Shown: positions 1 through 7,985, counted from the first letter of the stretch. The stretch is 64,000 bases of DNA from Paraburkholderia sp. ZP32-5 (GCF_021390495.1 NZ_JAJEJP010000001.1:62001-126000), one strand, 5' to 3'. Program-made: numbers and translations. Notes: generated from the sequence alone by a model not told the origin.

Positions 1-292
1 CGCCGCCTATGGAGCCGCCGCTAGTCGGTTCGGCCGTTGTATCGCTTTGCGACGCGATGAGCGTGGCGCCGCATGCCGTCGTATCTCCCTCCGAAGCAAC
101 GGGCCGACCGTCGAACGTCACGCCGAGGCTCTTGACCCCGACGATTGGATAGACTCCACCACACTTCGGACACGACACCTTGTCGCCCAAGAGCGCAATA
201 GCGACGCCGTCCGATTTGTTCTCCGGCGAACACGCAAGCACGCGACCGCCGTGCGAGGTCGTGTCGCCCTCGCGAATGAACGCGAAACCCAT
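1..292 (-). CDS. PAAR-domain protein (spike tip of type VI secretion), C-terminus outside window
   Basis: The gene reads leftward off the window edge, so only its first 97 codons are visible. The product opens with MGFAFIREGDTTSHGG and continues with the short glycine/aspartate turns of a PAAR domain, including a second REGDTTSHGG-like turn (VASEGDTTACGA). Cysteines in SCPKCGG and TACG may bind the zinc at the tip. PAAR proteins cap the VgrG spike of type VI secretion systems and often carry or recruit an effector; whether a C-terminal toxin follows cannot be seen. The ATG at 290-292 was chosen because a purine-rich ribosome-binding site (GAGAGAGG) lies about 10 bases upstream. The family call is confident; the specific role is inferred. 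Confidence 0.85.
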   Translation of the reverse strand, partial: MGFAFIREGDTTSHGGRVLACSPENKSDGVAIALLGDKVSCPKCGGVYPIVGVKSLGVTFDGRPVASEGDTTACGATLIASQSDTTAEPTSGGSIGG

Positions 293-811
293 AATGCATG
301 CCCTCTCTCTTTTTTGTCGGAGGAATGTAGCACAGCGGGTTTTCCCGAGGCCACTTGTCAATGCCGACAGTTGTCACGTGCTGCGCTTGCGGTTGTTACG
401 CTCGGCGAGGTTCTGGAGCGCTGAAAGAGAAGGCGCTCGAGCGGAAACGAGACCCGGTTTCAAGGGAGGGGTTGCGGAAATGCCGGACGGGCTAGGGAAG
501 CAATCTTGCGAGATGGCGGACGAGCCCTAACAACACCACGCTCGCCTGAAGGTGGTTCAGGCAACCGCCAAAGCGGCGGGACGCATTACGTGAACGCGGC
601 GCACACGTCGCGAAAGGAAGGAGAGTGCGGCGTTTGCCCTATGAGGGCCTGGGTAATAGGCTGCCCAGCCTGCACCATACGAGGTCAGATCAATGAGAAG
701 GAAGATTCAAGCGTCAATACGAAACCGCTGCCTAGACCCGTCGATGTGGATCGACGTTGACTGAGATGGGCCCAAAACGCCGACACCATCCGCTACACGA
801 AACCCAGAAAG
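293..811. other. Non-coding stretch between PAAR gene and tRNA-Lys terminator
   Basis: Several short open frames exist on both strands but none has a recognisable product, a convincing ribosome-binding site or plausible composition. It holds the promoter and leader of the leftward PAAR gene at its left end. I see nothing else I can support. Confidence 0.5.
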
Positions 812-839
812 CAAAAAGCCCAGCCGTGTAGGCTGGGCT
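812..839 (-). terminator. Rho-independent terminator of the tRNA-Lys locus
   Basis: A perfect 9-bp stem (817-825 with 831-839) with a 5-base loop is followed, on the minus strand, by a run of five T. It sits about 16 bases beyond the CCA end of the minus-strand tRNA-Lys fragment, where the terminator of the native tRNA gene would be. This indicates that DNA to the left is the original chromosomal flank. Confidence 0.8.
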
Positions 840-855
840 AAGTGCTTGAATTCGT

Positions 856-904
856 TGGTGGGGCGTGAGTGACTCGAACACTCGACCTACGGATTAAGAG
901 TCCG
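856..904 (-). tRNA. 3' fragment of tRNA-Lys(CUU): anticodon arm to CCA; likely attachment site
   Basis: Read on the minus strand, this matches the 3' part of a bacterial tRNA-Lys. It has the anticodon stem-loop with CUU flanked by CU and AA, the variable loop, a T-arm with TTCGA, and an acceptor strand ending in CCA. Just beyond the 5' side of the anticodon stem (right of 904) similarity stops, and the D-arm and 5' acceptor strand are missing. This is the footprint left when an integrase uses the 3' end of a tRNA gene and displaces it. The intact gene is expected at the far end of the island; I did not find it in this window. Confidence 0.8.
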
Positions 905-940
905 AGAGATATCGCATTCTTTCATGTGGATTGATATCCG

Positions 941-1053
941 TGTAGGCACTTTAAATCCTTTGTGGGTAAGGATTTCAGCCTTAACCTACGGATTTTTTTG
1001 TTGACTCATGTGGACTGATTTTCCTAGTATTTGCCTACATGGTGCCTACATGG
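941..1053. promoter_or_regulatory. Putative integrase arm-type binding sites and int promoter region
   Basis: The nonamer GTGCCTACA occurs at 1042-1050, as TTGCCTACA at 1031-1039, and inverted at 941-949. A further repeat, CATGTGGAYTGAT, occurs at about 924 and 1008. Repeated short sites between a tRNA attachment site and the integrase gene are typical of arm-type binding sites that the N-terminal domain of a tyrosine integrase recognises. The rightmost sites abut the integrase start, so binding could also autoregulate it. This is inference from pattern and position. Confidence 0.5.
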
Positions 1054-1060
1054 GAAATGG

Positions 1061-2428
1061 ATGAGCAAACAGAACTTCACGGCGGCTCGGGTCGATAGCT
1101 TCGAATGCGAGCCCGGCAAGCTGCAGACTATCTACTGGGACGCGAAGACACCCGGCTTCGGGTTGCGCGTGACGGCGGCCGGCGCGCGGGCCTACATATT
1201 TGAATCTCGACTCTTTAGCAAAACGGTGCGGGTGACAGTTGGGGATGCTCGGGCGTGGGATTTGGGGCGCGCCCGCACCGAAGCCGCGCGGCTCAAGACG
1301 CTTATTGACGATGGGAAGGACCCGCGCGAAGTACGGGCAGAGCAGCAGGCGGCGCATGAGGCACGTCGCGCGGAGGCCAAGCGGCAGGACGCGATGTTTG
1401 GTGCCGTGTGGGACGAGTATGTTGAGAGCCGGAAGGCATTCTGGGGGGAGCGCCATTATCGTGATCACTTGCAGCATGCGGATGAAGGGGGCCAGCCGAA
1501 GAAGCGTGGCAAAGGCGTGACGCAACCTGGCCCCTTGGCCCCACTTCGTTCCCTGAAGCTGTCCGAGTTGAGCAGTGAGCGGATCGCCGAATGGCTCGCG
1601 GCCGAATCGAAGGAGCGACCGACGATGTCGGCGCTATCGTTTCGTCTGCTGCGAGGGTTTATCCGCTGGGTTGATGACACGCCAGTCTACAAAGGCATCG
1701 TTCCGGCCGATGCCTACAAGGCCCGGGATGTCCGTGACGTCGTTCCGCGCGTGAAGGCAAAAGATGGCGATTCATTGCAGCGAGAGCAACTGGTTGTGTG
1801 GTTTCGCGAGGTTCGCCTGATCGCGAACCCGGTTCATAGCGCCTACCTGCAAGGGTTGCTGATTACCGGCGCGCGCCGGGAAGAATGGGCGGGGTTGCGC
1901 TGGGAAGATGTCGATTTCCGCTGGCGCAGTCTCGTGCTGGACGACAAGGTCGAGGGGACCGGAGGACGAACGATCCCGCTGACGCCATATCTGGCGACGG
2001 TGTTAACGAACTTGAAGCGGCTGAACGAGACGCCGCCCGGTCGCCGGGAACTCGCTCGCTTGAAGGAGCGCGGGGAGGTGTGGACGCCATCGGAGTGGGT
2101 TTTTTCCAGCAAGACGTCGGCGGATGGCAAGATTGCCGAGCCGCGTATTGCGCATAACAAGGCGCTGGCCGCAGCCGGTTTGCCTCACGTTACGCTGCAT
2201 GGCCTTCGGCGTTCGTTCGGCACGCTGTCCGAGTGGGTCGAGGTTCCGGTCGGCGTCGTCGCGCAGATTCAGGGGCACAAGCCGTCCGCCATCGCCGAGA
2301 AACACTATCGCCGCCGCCCGCTCGACCTGCTGCGGCTCTGGCATGACCGCATTGAGGCTTGGATGCTGGAACAGGCAGAGATTCCATTCACGTCACCGTC
2401 GGCCGCTGCCGGCGCAGAAGGTTCCTGA
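1061..2428 (+). CDS. int: P4-type tyrosine recombinase / island integrase
   Basis: A 455-residue integrase that would insert the island at tRNA-Lys. The N-terminus (residues 8-100) is the Arm-DNA-binding fold typical of P4-like integrases (TPGFGLRVTAAGARAYIF). A core-binding region follows, then the catalytic domain with R272 (ITGARREE), H380-x-x-R383 (LHGLRRSFGT), H406 (IQGHKPS) and nucleophile Y416 (EKHYRRR), so it appears intact. The frame is also open from a TTG at 1031, but ATG 1061 starts the conserved protein. It lies immediately right of the tRNA-Lys fragment. A second, internally deleted copy about 95% identical at the DNA level in its 3' part lies at 26698-27018. Confidence 0.92.
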   Translation: MSKQNFTAARVDSFECEPGKLQTIYWDAKTPGFGLRVTAAGARAYIFESRLFSKTVRVTVGDARAWDLGRARTEAARLKTLIDDGKDPREVRAEQQAAHEARRAEAKRQDAMFGAVWDEYVESRKAFWGERHYRDHLQHADEGGQPKKRGKGVTQPGPLAPLRSLKLSELSSERIAEWLAAESKERPTMSALSFRLLRGFIRWVDDTPVYKGIVPADAYKARDVRDVVPRVKAKDGDSLQREQLVVWFREVRLIANPVHSAYLQGLLITGARREEWAGLRWEDVDFRWRSLVLDDKVEGTGGRTIPLTPYLATVLTNLKRLNETPPGRRELARLKERGEVWTPSEWVFSSKTSADGKIAEPRIAHNKALAAAGLPHVTLHGLRRSFGTLSEWVEVPVGVVAQIQGHKPSAIAEKHYRRRPLDLLRLWHDRIEAWMLEQAEIPFTSPSAAAGAEGS

Positions 2429-2430
2429 GT

Positions 2431-2961
2431 ATGGAAACGGATGCAGCAAACAAGAAGGTCATCATCATTGCCGGTCCCAATGGGGCTGGCAAGACAACGT
2501 TCGCTCGGTCGTTCCTGCCTGCCGAAGCACAGCTTCCCCGTTTCGTGAACGCAGACCTGATCGCGGCCGGGCTTGCCCCGTTTGCACCGGAAACCGCGGC
2601 GATCAAAGCGGCCCGGCTGATGCTGGAAGAAATAGCGCAATACGCCCGACTCGGCGAGAGTTTCGCGTTTGAAACTACCCTGTCGGGTCTGGTGTACATC
2701 CGGCACGTCCGGCGATGGCGAGCGCAGGGCTACCGTGTTAGCCTGTTTTTCCTGAGCCTGCCTGACGCGGAAACCGCTATTGCGCGCGTGGCCGAGCGGG
2801 TACGCCAGGGCGGCCACGATATTCCCGAGCTGGTCATCCGTCGGCGGTTTGCTGCTGGCCTGAAGAATTTCGAGCAGCATTACCGTCACGCGGTGGACGA
2901 CTGGGCACTGTACGATAATTCCGGCAATACGCCCGTCATGCTGGAGTGGGGAGAGAACTGA
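2431..2961 (+). CDS. Zeta-toxin-like P-loop kinase
   Basis: A 176-residue protein with a Walker A motif at residues 15-22 (GPNGAGKT). It is followed by VNADLIAAGLAPF and FAFETTLSG, the arrangement seen in zeta-toxin/UNAG-kinase-like proteins. Those enzymes phosphorylate UDP-sugar precursors and block cell-wall synthesis, though many members of this short chromosomal branch are untested. ATG 2431 lies two bases after the integrase stop. The stop codon overlaps the ATG of the next small gene (ATGA), so the two are translationally coupled. A toxin-antitoxin role maintaining the island is plausible but inferred. Confidence 0.75.
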   Translation: METDAANKKVIIIAGPNGAGKTTFARSFLPAEAQLPRFVNADLIAAGLAPFAPETAAIKAARLMLEEIAQYARLGESFAFETTLSGLVYIRHVRRWRAQGYRVSLFFLSLPDAETAIARVAERVRQGGHDIPELVIRRRFAAGLKNFEQHYRHAVDDWALYDNSGNTPVMLEWGEN

Positions 2962-3146
2962 TGAAGCAGCAGGACCTATCCAAGGCCAAAAACCCGGATT
3001 TGCGCGCATCGCTTGCCGCCATGCAGCGTGCGGCCGAACTCGCGCGCCGTACTGCCGTGCAGACCGATACGGCTATCGTCGTGGTGCAGAACGGCAAGCT
3101 GGTGCGTATTTCGGCCGAGGAATTGCGAAACGGGCAATCGACGTAA
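2961..3146 (+). CDS. Small partner of the zeta-like kinase (putative antitoxin)
   Basis: A 61-residue protein beginning MKQQDLSKAKNPDLRAS. It has a predicted amphipathic helix (residues 10-35) and a short basic/hydrophobic stretch (AIVVVQNGKLVRISAEEL). Its ATG overlaps the stop of the zeta-like gene by four bases, showing translational coupling. In classical epsilon-zeta modules the antitoxin precedes the toxin; here the small gene is second. I do not recognise a family with certainty, so the antitoxin role rests on size and context. Confidence 0.65.
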   Translation: MKQQDLSKAKNPDLRASLAAMQRAAELARRTAVQTDTAIVVVQNGKLVRISAEELRNGQST

Positions 3147-3549
3147 CTTGCGTTCTTTTCGTGAGCGGTATTGCTGTCGACCAGCAGTACTCATGCTGAT
3201 TTTTGCGTCTCTCAATTGCGAATAGCCTTGCGCCGCCCAAGCGCACTTTGAGCTCCTTTCCCATCCGCAGCCGCAATACTTCGGGCGCATTCCGTAATGC
3301 AACATTGCGGCAACGCACGTCGTTTTCTGATGTCCGACACATTGGTCAAGCCTTATCGGCCGAGGATTGGGTGTCCGCTAGAATGGTTGCCATTGACCAC
3401 TCGAACGAAACCACGGACACCTGCAAGGTTTTCCGATTGTAGGGCCCCCGGTTGCTGACATCGAATGCGGTGACAAAAAAAGACGAACCCATGTCGCCGC
3501 CGGTTCCTCGGTGCCCACGGGCCCGCGTTAAGGCCGGCCGTACGGCCAG
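3147..3549. other. Non-coding stretch after the kinase pair
   Basis: No open frame here has a credible start or recognisable product. Near 3475-3520 an imperfect inverted sequence resembles the terminator at 4994-5025 without a clean stem. It separates the integrase/kinase cluster from a truncated ATPase and probably marks a deletion junction. Confidence 0.4.
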
Positions 3550-3954
3550 GTGACGCACGGGCGGGAGGTAACCTCGGTTGACGAAATGCTTACGCAGATG
3601 GAGGCGTTTGAAGGGGTTTTCATCGCATCGACCAACCTGCTCGACGGATTCGAGCAGGCCGTGTTGCGTCGGTTCGATCTGACGCTAAGGTTTGACTACC
3701 TTTGTGCCGATCAAGCATGGATGCTGTTATGTCGTGAGGCGAGGGCACGCGGGTTGCCTCAGCCGCTCGCCGTAACCCGTGCACGCCTCGTGCGGATTCA
3801 TGCGATTACTCCGGGCGACTATGCGGCAGTCGTGCGCCGTCATCGCTTTTATCCGGGCCACTCGGCGGAGGCATTTGTCACGGCGCTTGAGGAAGAATGT
3901 GCGCTGAAAGAAGACCCGGCGCAGCGAATGGGATTCGTCCGAGTATCTAGCTGA
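3550..3954 (+). pseudogene. C-terminal remnant of an AAA+ ATPase
   Basis: The protein is the back end of an AAA+ ATPase. Residues from about 7 onward read EVTSVDEMLTQMEAFEG, then FIASTNLLDGFEQ and LRRFDLTLRFDYL. This corresponds to the region between Walker B and the arginine finger (sensor-1 Asn, RRFD) plus the C-terminal lid. Walker A and Walker B are absent because the gene is cut upstream; no matching frame continues to the left. The GTG at 3550 is only the first in-frame start codon. It should be inactive as an ATPase. It ends just before a small Cys-rich gene. Confidence 0.7.
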
Positions 3955-4002
3955 TGCGCCAGTTGCAATATCACAATATCAACGTCTCAATGGGGATCAG
4001 GC

Positions 4003-4251
4003 ATGTCGGGGAAATGCAAATTTTGTGGATCATCGTCATATGGCACGTGTAGCTCTAGCCCGCATGGGAAGCATGAGCACCACGATGACGAAAAGCATTG
4101 CGAGTTCTGTGGATCGTCGTCATATGGCACATGTAGCAACAGTCCGTTCCGGAAGCACAAGCATGGGAGCGGTGCCAACAAGTGCATTTATTGTGGATCG
4201 ACCTCCACGGGGACGTGTTCTTCCAGCCCTCACGGACGGCATGAAAAATAA
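4003..4251 (+). CDS. Small Cys/His-rich protein with three tandem zinc-ribbon-like repeats
   Basis: An 82-residue protein built almost entirely of three copies of one unit at about residues 4-22, 32-50 and 61-79. Each copy has C-x2-C-G-S-(S/T)-S-x-G-T-C-S-x-S-P and then an H or K/H-rich tail (HGKHEHHDDEKH in the first). The CxxC...C...H spacing suggests each unit binds one metal ion, probably zinc. A GGGGATCA-like sequence precedes the ATG but the ribosome-binding site is not strong. The role is unknown. The linkers are rich in H, D, K and E and look flexible. I do not recognise a named family. Confidence 0.7.
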   Translation: MSGKCKFCGSSSYGTCSSSPHGKHEHHDDEKHCEFCGSSSYGTCSNSPFRKHKHGSGANKCIYCGSTSTGTCSSSPHGRHEK

Positions 4252-4270
4252 ACTCCAGTGATCCGCGATC

Positions 4271-4360
4271 ATGGCTTTTCAACTTTCGTGGCTTGATCAC
4301 GATGCAGCCGCTGCGCAACGCAGCTTGCAGGTTCTCTCGCTCTTCGACGAGCCGGACGCG
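4271..4360 (+). pseudogene. N-terminal remnant resembling DUF6361
   Basis: The first 28 codons read MAFQLSWLDHDAAAAQRS and then LQVLSLFDEPDA. This resembles the start of DUF6361 proteins (SWLDHD followed by a helix and an L-F-E segment), which I associate with helicase/phospholipase-D defence loci. Downstream the frame switches to unrelated sequence, so only the first exon-like segment survives. The match is short and from memory, so confidence is limited. Confidence 0.4.
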
Positions 4361-4614
4361 TGCATCGCTACAAGGGTTACGCCGTCCGCAAAAACGTGGC
4401 GCTCAGGCACGGGCATACGGCACCGCAACGTGCGCTTGGCGTGCACGGCGATGTCTGGAGCACACTGTTCGATTTGGCCGTCGAGAGCCGGCCAGCCAAT
4501 GCCAACGATCTGATTCCGCTCTGGATCTACGAGGTCGAAGGCGGGTCGCAGATCGAACGCACAGTGATGGCGCTGCCGCTCAGCCGCGCCAAGAAGATCT
4601 GCTGTCTTGCCTAG
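4360..4614 (+). CDS. Unrecognised 84-residue open frame, possibly a gene fragment
   Basis: A GTG-initiated frame encodes a product containing RYKGYAVRKNVALRHG, DVWSTLFDLAVESRP and LIPLWIYEVEGGSQIERT. The composition looks protein-like and third positions are GC-rich, so it is probably or was coding. No ribosome-binding site precedes the GTG, and the frame begins inside the DUF6361-like remnant in a different phase. It may be the 3' part of a gene whose front is lost. No function can be assigned. Confidence 0.35.
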   Translation: MHRYKGYAVRKNVALRHGHTAPQRALGVHGDVWSTLFDLAVESRPANANDLIPLWIYEVEGGSQIERTVMALPLSRAKKICCLA

Positions 4615-4993
4615 AGCGGACGTTCGACTCAGACAGCGCCGAGAACCGTCGGGCAATGGCGCATCTCGCTGAGTCCGAAGCCGCGCAAACAGTAGGAACG
4701 ACCGCAGGCAGAAGCCGGAACGATGCCGGTGACTGGCCGTTGAAGGCCAGTCTCGTGCGAATATTTCGCGCGTGAAAAATCCGTCGCCAGCATGCGCGAG
4801 TACATCGAAGCCGTCACGCTTCAGGTGGCTCGCTATGGCCGAGTTGCGCTTGCGTCGGTCCTCGGATGCTTCGCTAAAAGGCGCGAAGGTCTGGTACAGC
4901 CAATTGCAACCGCCGGTAGCCAATGGACGGCCAGGAGCGGCGCGATTGTTGCCGTAATACGGTGGATCACATTTCGTGAAGTGACCGTGATGG
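4615..4993. other. Gene-poor stretch
   Basis: Open frames on both strands here lack recognisable domains or good start sites. The right end is the terminator of the leftward lipoprotein gene. I see nothing else. Confidence 0.4.
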
Positions 4994-5025
4994 CAAAAAA
5001 TAAGAACCCGTGTCGTCGCGGGTTC
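4994..5025 (-). terminator. Terminator of the 663-aa lipoprotein gene
   Basis: On the minus strand a 7-bp stem (GAACCCG/CGGGTTC, 5004-5010 with 5019-5025) is followed by TTATTTTTT, 21 bases beyond the stop codon at 5047. Position, stem and U-tract all fit an intrinsic terminator. Confidence 0.8.
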
Positions 5026-5046
5026 CTCTGTGCTTACAGGGCGGCG

Positions 5047-7038
5047 TTACGGATTGCCGTACTGCCAAGTGTTGGTGTAATACTCGCCATCAGCTTGCCA
5101 GCCAAGCTGCACCTGAACGGTTTGCTCTGCCGTCGCGGCTGCAGTCGATGTCAGCACGTCGGTGAACGGAGTGTTGAACGTGAACGGTGACGGCGTATTG
5201 CCCGTACTCGCCCCCCATACTGTCGCATCGTAGGTCGTGCCCGGTATGCCCGCCTGGGCAACTCCGAGGGAATTGATTGATGCCCAGAAGTTTGGATAGA
5301 GGGAGCTGGCCGGAATCGTCCAGTCGAGCGAGGCCGACATACCCGGTGCACTTTGGGTACCGGAGCCACCCGGCGTCAGGTAGTTCGCGATCACGTCGTT
5401 GCTGAGTGTCTGCCATGCCACCGTGCTGCCTGCCGCCGCCGAATAGTTGCGCGCGATGTTCTGGATTTGCTCCGAACGGATCTCAGTGCCGGTTGTATCG
5501 TATAGCGTCACTGTGTAGACACCGAAGTTCGAGATCGTCGCGACGTTTTGCGATGACGACGCATATTCCGGCAGACCGTTCAACGAGAATGACGTCGTGC
5601 TGCCCGAGAGCGGGGCCCATGCCCACTTATAGGTCGTGGACATGCCGCCATTGACGCGGTTGCCAACACTCGTGAGCGGCGCGGTGAGCGTGCCTGTCGG
5701 AATTTGCAGATATCCAGCACCCGTACCGTTACCAGCGGTCTGGAGCCACAGGCCACTAGCGGGCAGGCCCGGTCCCGTCACGACGGCAGAACCGACGCTC
5801 GTGGCCGTGCCGTTGACCTTCACCGAAGACGGAATCTGGATATTGAGACCTGACTCATAGTGCGCGTTGCCCGCATCTGCCGAATCCATGTACTGGATAC
5901 GACCGAGGAACGACGCGATGTAGCTGCCGTCCTGCAACTGGTTGCCGATGATGTCCCATTGGCCGTTAGGCAATTGCTGCACGTAATCCATGCCGAAGTC
6001 GGGCGTGCCGTCTGGATCGGTCATCAGCAGATAGACGAGTGCCGACGGATTGCTGATGCCGGCAAGCGTACCCGCCGGGACGAACGCGACCGTCTTGATA
6101 CCAGTCAGCACCGTACCCTTAGTAAAGAGCGTATGACGCTTGGCGAAGCTGGCGACGCCCGCGCCGATGCCGTTGTTCAGGTAGTTCGCGTCGATAGCCG
6201 ACGTGCAGTTGCTGTCGGAGGTGTCCGCAGCACCGCCTTGGACGTCCGAGGCACAAGCGCTCAGCGAGGCTTGCAGGTTGGCGAGGTAGTTCGCCGGCTG
6301 AGCAGGCGCCGCGAGCGCGGTCGAAATGGCGGTGGACGCATTGAGCTGGATGGCCGTATCGGGATCGGCAAGGCTCGTGATCTGCATGCCACCACCCGAG
6401 GCCGAAGGCGTGACCGAGACCGAATCAATTACGGCGTCCGCTCCGGTCTGGCTCGGTGTGAACGCGCCGCCCACCGGATCGAATGACATGGTCGGCAGAC
6501 CGTTCGCCTTGAGGATCGGCGCAAGTGCCGTGTCGAGCGTCGTCACTGCCGTAGTCACGGCTGAGGAGGTCACGACGGACAGACCGCCGTTTTGCGTGAG
6601 GGTGATCGGATTGCCGTTCGCAGTCAGCAGTGCGGCGATAGCCGTCGTGAGCGGCGTCACATTGGCCGTGACCGGCGCGTCGTTATTGGTCACGCTACTT
6701 GCGACGACGGAATAGAGGGTCCCGGTCGCGCCGGACGGATCCGTTGCCATAATTACGAAGGGGGCCGTCATGCCGATGATCGGGACGGTGTAGGAGCCGT
6801 TACTCCCGGAAGTAGCCGTGACTGTTTTGCCAATAGCGTCCGTCACGATGACGGATGCGCCGACCAGTGCATTACCGATCGCGACTGTCCCGCCCATGGA
6901 ACTGGCCGAGGCCGGGGGCGTATCGGCCGAGCCGTTCGTGGAGCCTCCCGACGATCCGCCGCCACACGCGGTGAGCGCGGCGGTCGCGGCAGCGCACAGC
7001 GCAAGCTGCGCGATCCCCGATGCGCGTTTGTTTTTCAT
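5047..7038 (-). CDS. Large exported lipoprotein with carboxypeptidase-regulatory-like N-domain
   Basis: A 663-residue envelope protein. The start has a lipoprotein signal peptide with lipobox LTAC (Cys 25) followed by GGGSSGGS, a flexible linker. Residues about 50-130 (GTVAIGNALVGASVIVTD then GSYTVPIIG) look like a carboxypeptidase-regulatory or Big-like beta-sandwich. The rest is Ser/Thr/Ala-rich and ends in an aromatic segment (GWQADGEYYTNTWQYGNP). Such proteins occur on the Burkholderia outer membrane; the function is unknown. ATG 7038 is preceded by an AGGAAAAACAAG leader. A terminator follows at 4994-5025, and a second lipoprotein gene lies 93 bases upstream on the same strand, so the two may be co-transcribed. 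Confidence 0.8.
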   Translation of the reverse strand: MKNKRASGIAQLALCAAATAALTACGGGSSGGSTNGSADTPPASASSMGGTVAIGNALVGASVIVTDAIGKTVTATSGSNGSYTVPIIGMTAPFVIMATDPSGATGTLYSVVASSVTNNDAPVTANVTPLTTAIAALLTANGNPITLTQNGGLSVVTSSAVTTAVTTLDTALAPILKANGLPTMSFDPVGGAFTPSQTGADAVIDSVSVTPSASGGGMQITSLADPDTAIQLNASTAISTALAAPAQPANYLANLQASLSACASDVQGGAADTSDSNCTSAIDANYLNNGIGAGVASFAKRHTLFTKGTVLTGIKTVAFVPAGTLAGISNPSALVYLLMTDPDGTPDFGMDYVQQLPNGQWDIIGNQLQDGSYIASFLGRIQYMDSADAGNAHYESGLNIQIPSSVKVNGTATSVGSAVVTGPGLPASGLWLQTAGNGTGAGYLQIPTGTLTAPLTSVGNRVNGGMSTTYKWAWAPLSGSTTSFSLNGLPEYASSSQNVATISNFGVYTVTLYDTTGTEIRSEQIQNIARNYSAAAGSTVAWQTLSNDVIANYLTPGGSGTQSAPGMSASLDWTIPASSLYPNFWASINSLGVAQAGIPGTTYDATVWGASTGNTPSPFTFNTPFTDVLTSTAAATAEQTVQVQLGWQADGEYYTNTWQYGNP

Positions 7039-7131
7039 CTTGTTTTTCCTGTTGAAGTAATGGGCTCCGGACGGAACCCGGATGAGTGCCCGCCGCCGGA
7101 CACGCGGTGGGCGATGAGCTTGATGAGAGAG

Positions 7132-7761
7132 CTACCGGGCGGCCTGCCAGCCGTTGTCGGTTTTGATCATGGAGATCGTGTCGGTGTAGGACTTCTCTGC
7201 GCCTCCCTGGACCATGTCCTTGTACTCCTGGTCGCTCGCGAAGAAATTCATCCAGAACGAGCGCGGCAGGTTGGAGCACTTGTTCGGCAGGCTATTAAGG
7301 AAATTCCGTGCGTCGGGTGTCTGGCTTAGCTGCTGCTTCAGATCGTCTTGGCGGTCTTTGTATTTCGCTTCGATTTCCTTGATGGCGGCCGAAGACTCAT
7401 CCGTGCCTGAAGGGTCTTTCGCCGATGCCGTGTTGAGGTCCTGCTCTTCCAACTGGTCTAGGGCCGCTTGCCGCTTCGTCAGCTTCGCCCGTTCCTTCAT
7501 GCTGCCCTGTTCGTCACTCATGGGCTTGAATTTCAGCGTGTAGGCAATGTTGATCCGATAGTTGTTTGGGTCATCGCCGGGAATGCCGTTGCTCTTCTTG
7601 AAGTCCCCCGGCGAGAGGTACGGGCAGCCATCGAGTTGCGACTGGATGACGGCCCTGGCATTGGACTCGCTCGGGGTGGAATGGCCGCACGCGGCCATTG
7701 TGGTGAGCACGGAGACGCATAGCGTAAGCCGGACGATCGTCTTGCATTTGAAGCGGGTCAT
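7132..7761 (-). CDS. Small lipoprotein, paralogue of the one at 53.9 kb
   Basis: A 209-residue lipoprotein with signal peptide and lipobox MAAC (Cys 25) followed by GHSTPSESNAR. A middle region rich in K/E/Q/D (residues about 85-150) is probably coiled coil. It ends in ISMIKTDNGWQAAR. Both ends match a second protein in this window (53927-54661: ACGHSAPSESDAR and ISMVKTDNGWQEAR) while the centres differ in length and sequence, so they are diverged paralogues. The DNGW terminal motif is probably structural. The function is unknown; a periplasmic or outer-membrane-anchored location follows from the lipobox. It lies upstream of the 663-aa lipoprotein. Confidence 0.8.
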   Translation of the reverse strand: MTRFKCKTIVRLTLCVSVLTTMAACGHSTPSESNARAVIQSQLDGCPYLSPGDFKKSNGIPGDDPNNYRINIAYTLKFKPMSDEQGSMKERAKLTKRQAALDQLEEQDLNTASAKDPSGTDESSAAIKEIEAKYKDRQDDLKQQLSQTPDARNFLNSLPNKCSNLPRSFWMNFFASDQEYKDMVQGGAEKSYTDTISMIKTDNGWQAAR

Positions 7762-7829
7762 GACAGTCTCTTTGGGAAAGCGGGGCGATCGGTGAGGTCG
7801 TCCTACTTTCTGAATTGATTAAATTGTCG

Positions 7830-7948
7830 TGTTTACTCTACAAATCAAAGCGTGATTTGGCCTAAACCGGGTAGCTCACTAACAGCTATATCGGCTGCAA
7901 TTATTAAAACTGAAGAGTAAATGCTACATAAATTGAAGTGTATACAAC
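7830..7948. promoter_or_regulatory. Divergent promoter region with repeated operator-like half sites
   Basis: This AT-rich gap between the leftward lipoprotein and the rightward XRE gene contains TTGAAGTGTATACAAC at 7933-7948. It also has a related half-site, CTGAAGAGTAAATG, about 20 bases upstream, and an inverted version, TGTTTACTCTACAA, at 7830-7843. All resemble the arms of the perfect palindrome at 26079-26109. They are reasonable operators for the adjacent XRE protein, but this is pattern-based inference. Confidence 0.45.
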
Positions 7949-7985
7949 GTCGAGATTCAGTCGACGGGTAGGCATCCTGCACGCC

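Noticed and set aside
506..760. 84-aa open frame between the PAAR gene and tRNA-Lys
   Set aside because: No recognisable segment and no start signal; likely chance in GC-rich DNA.
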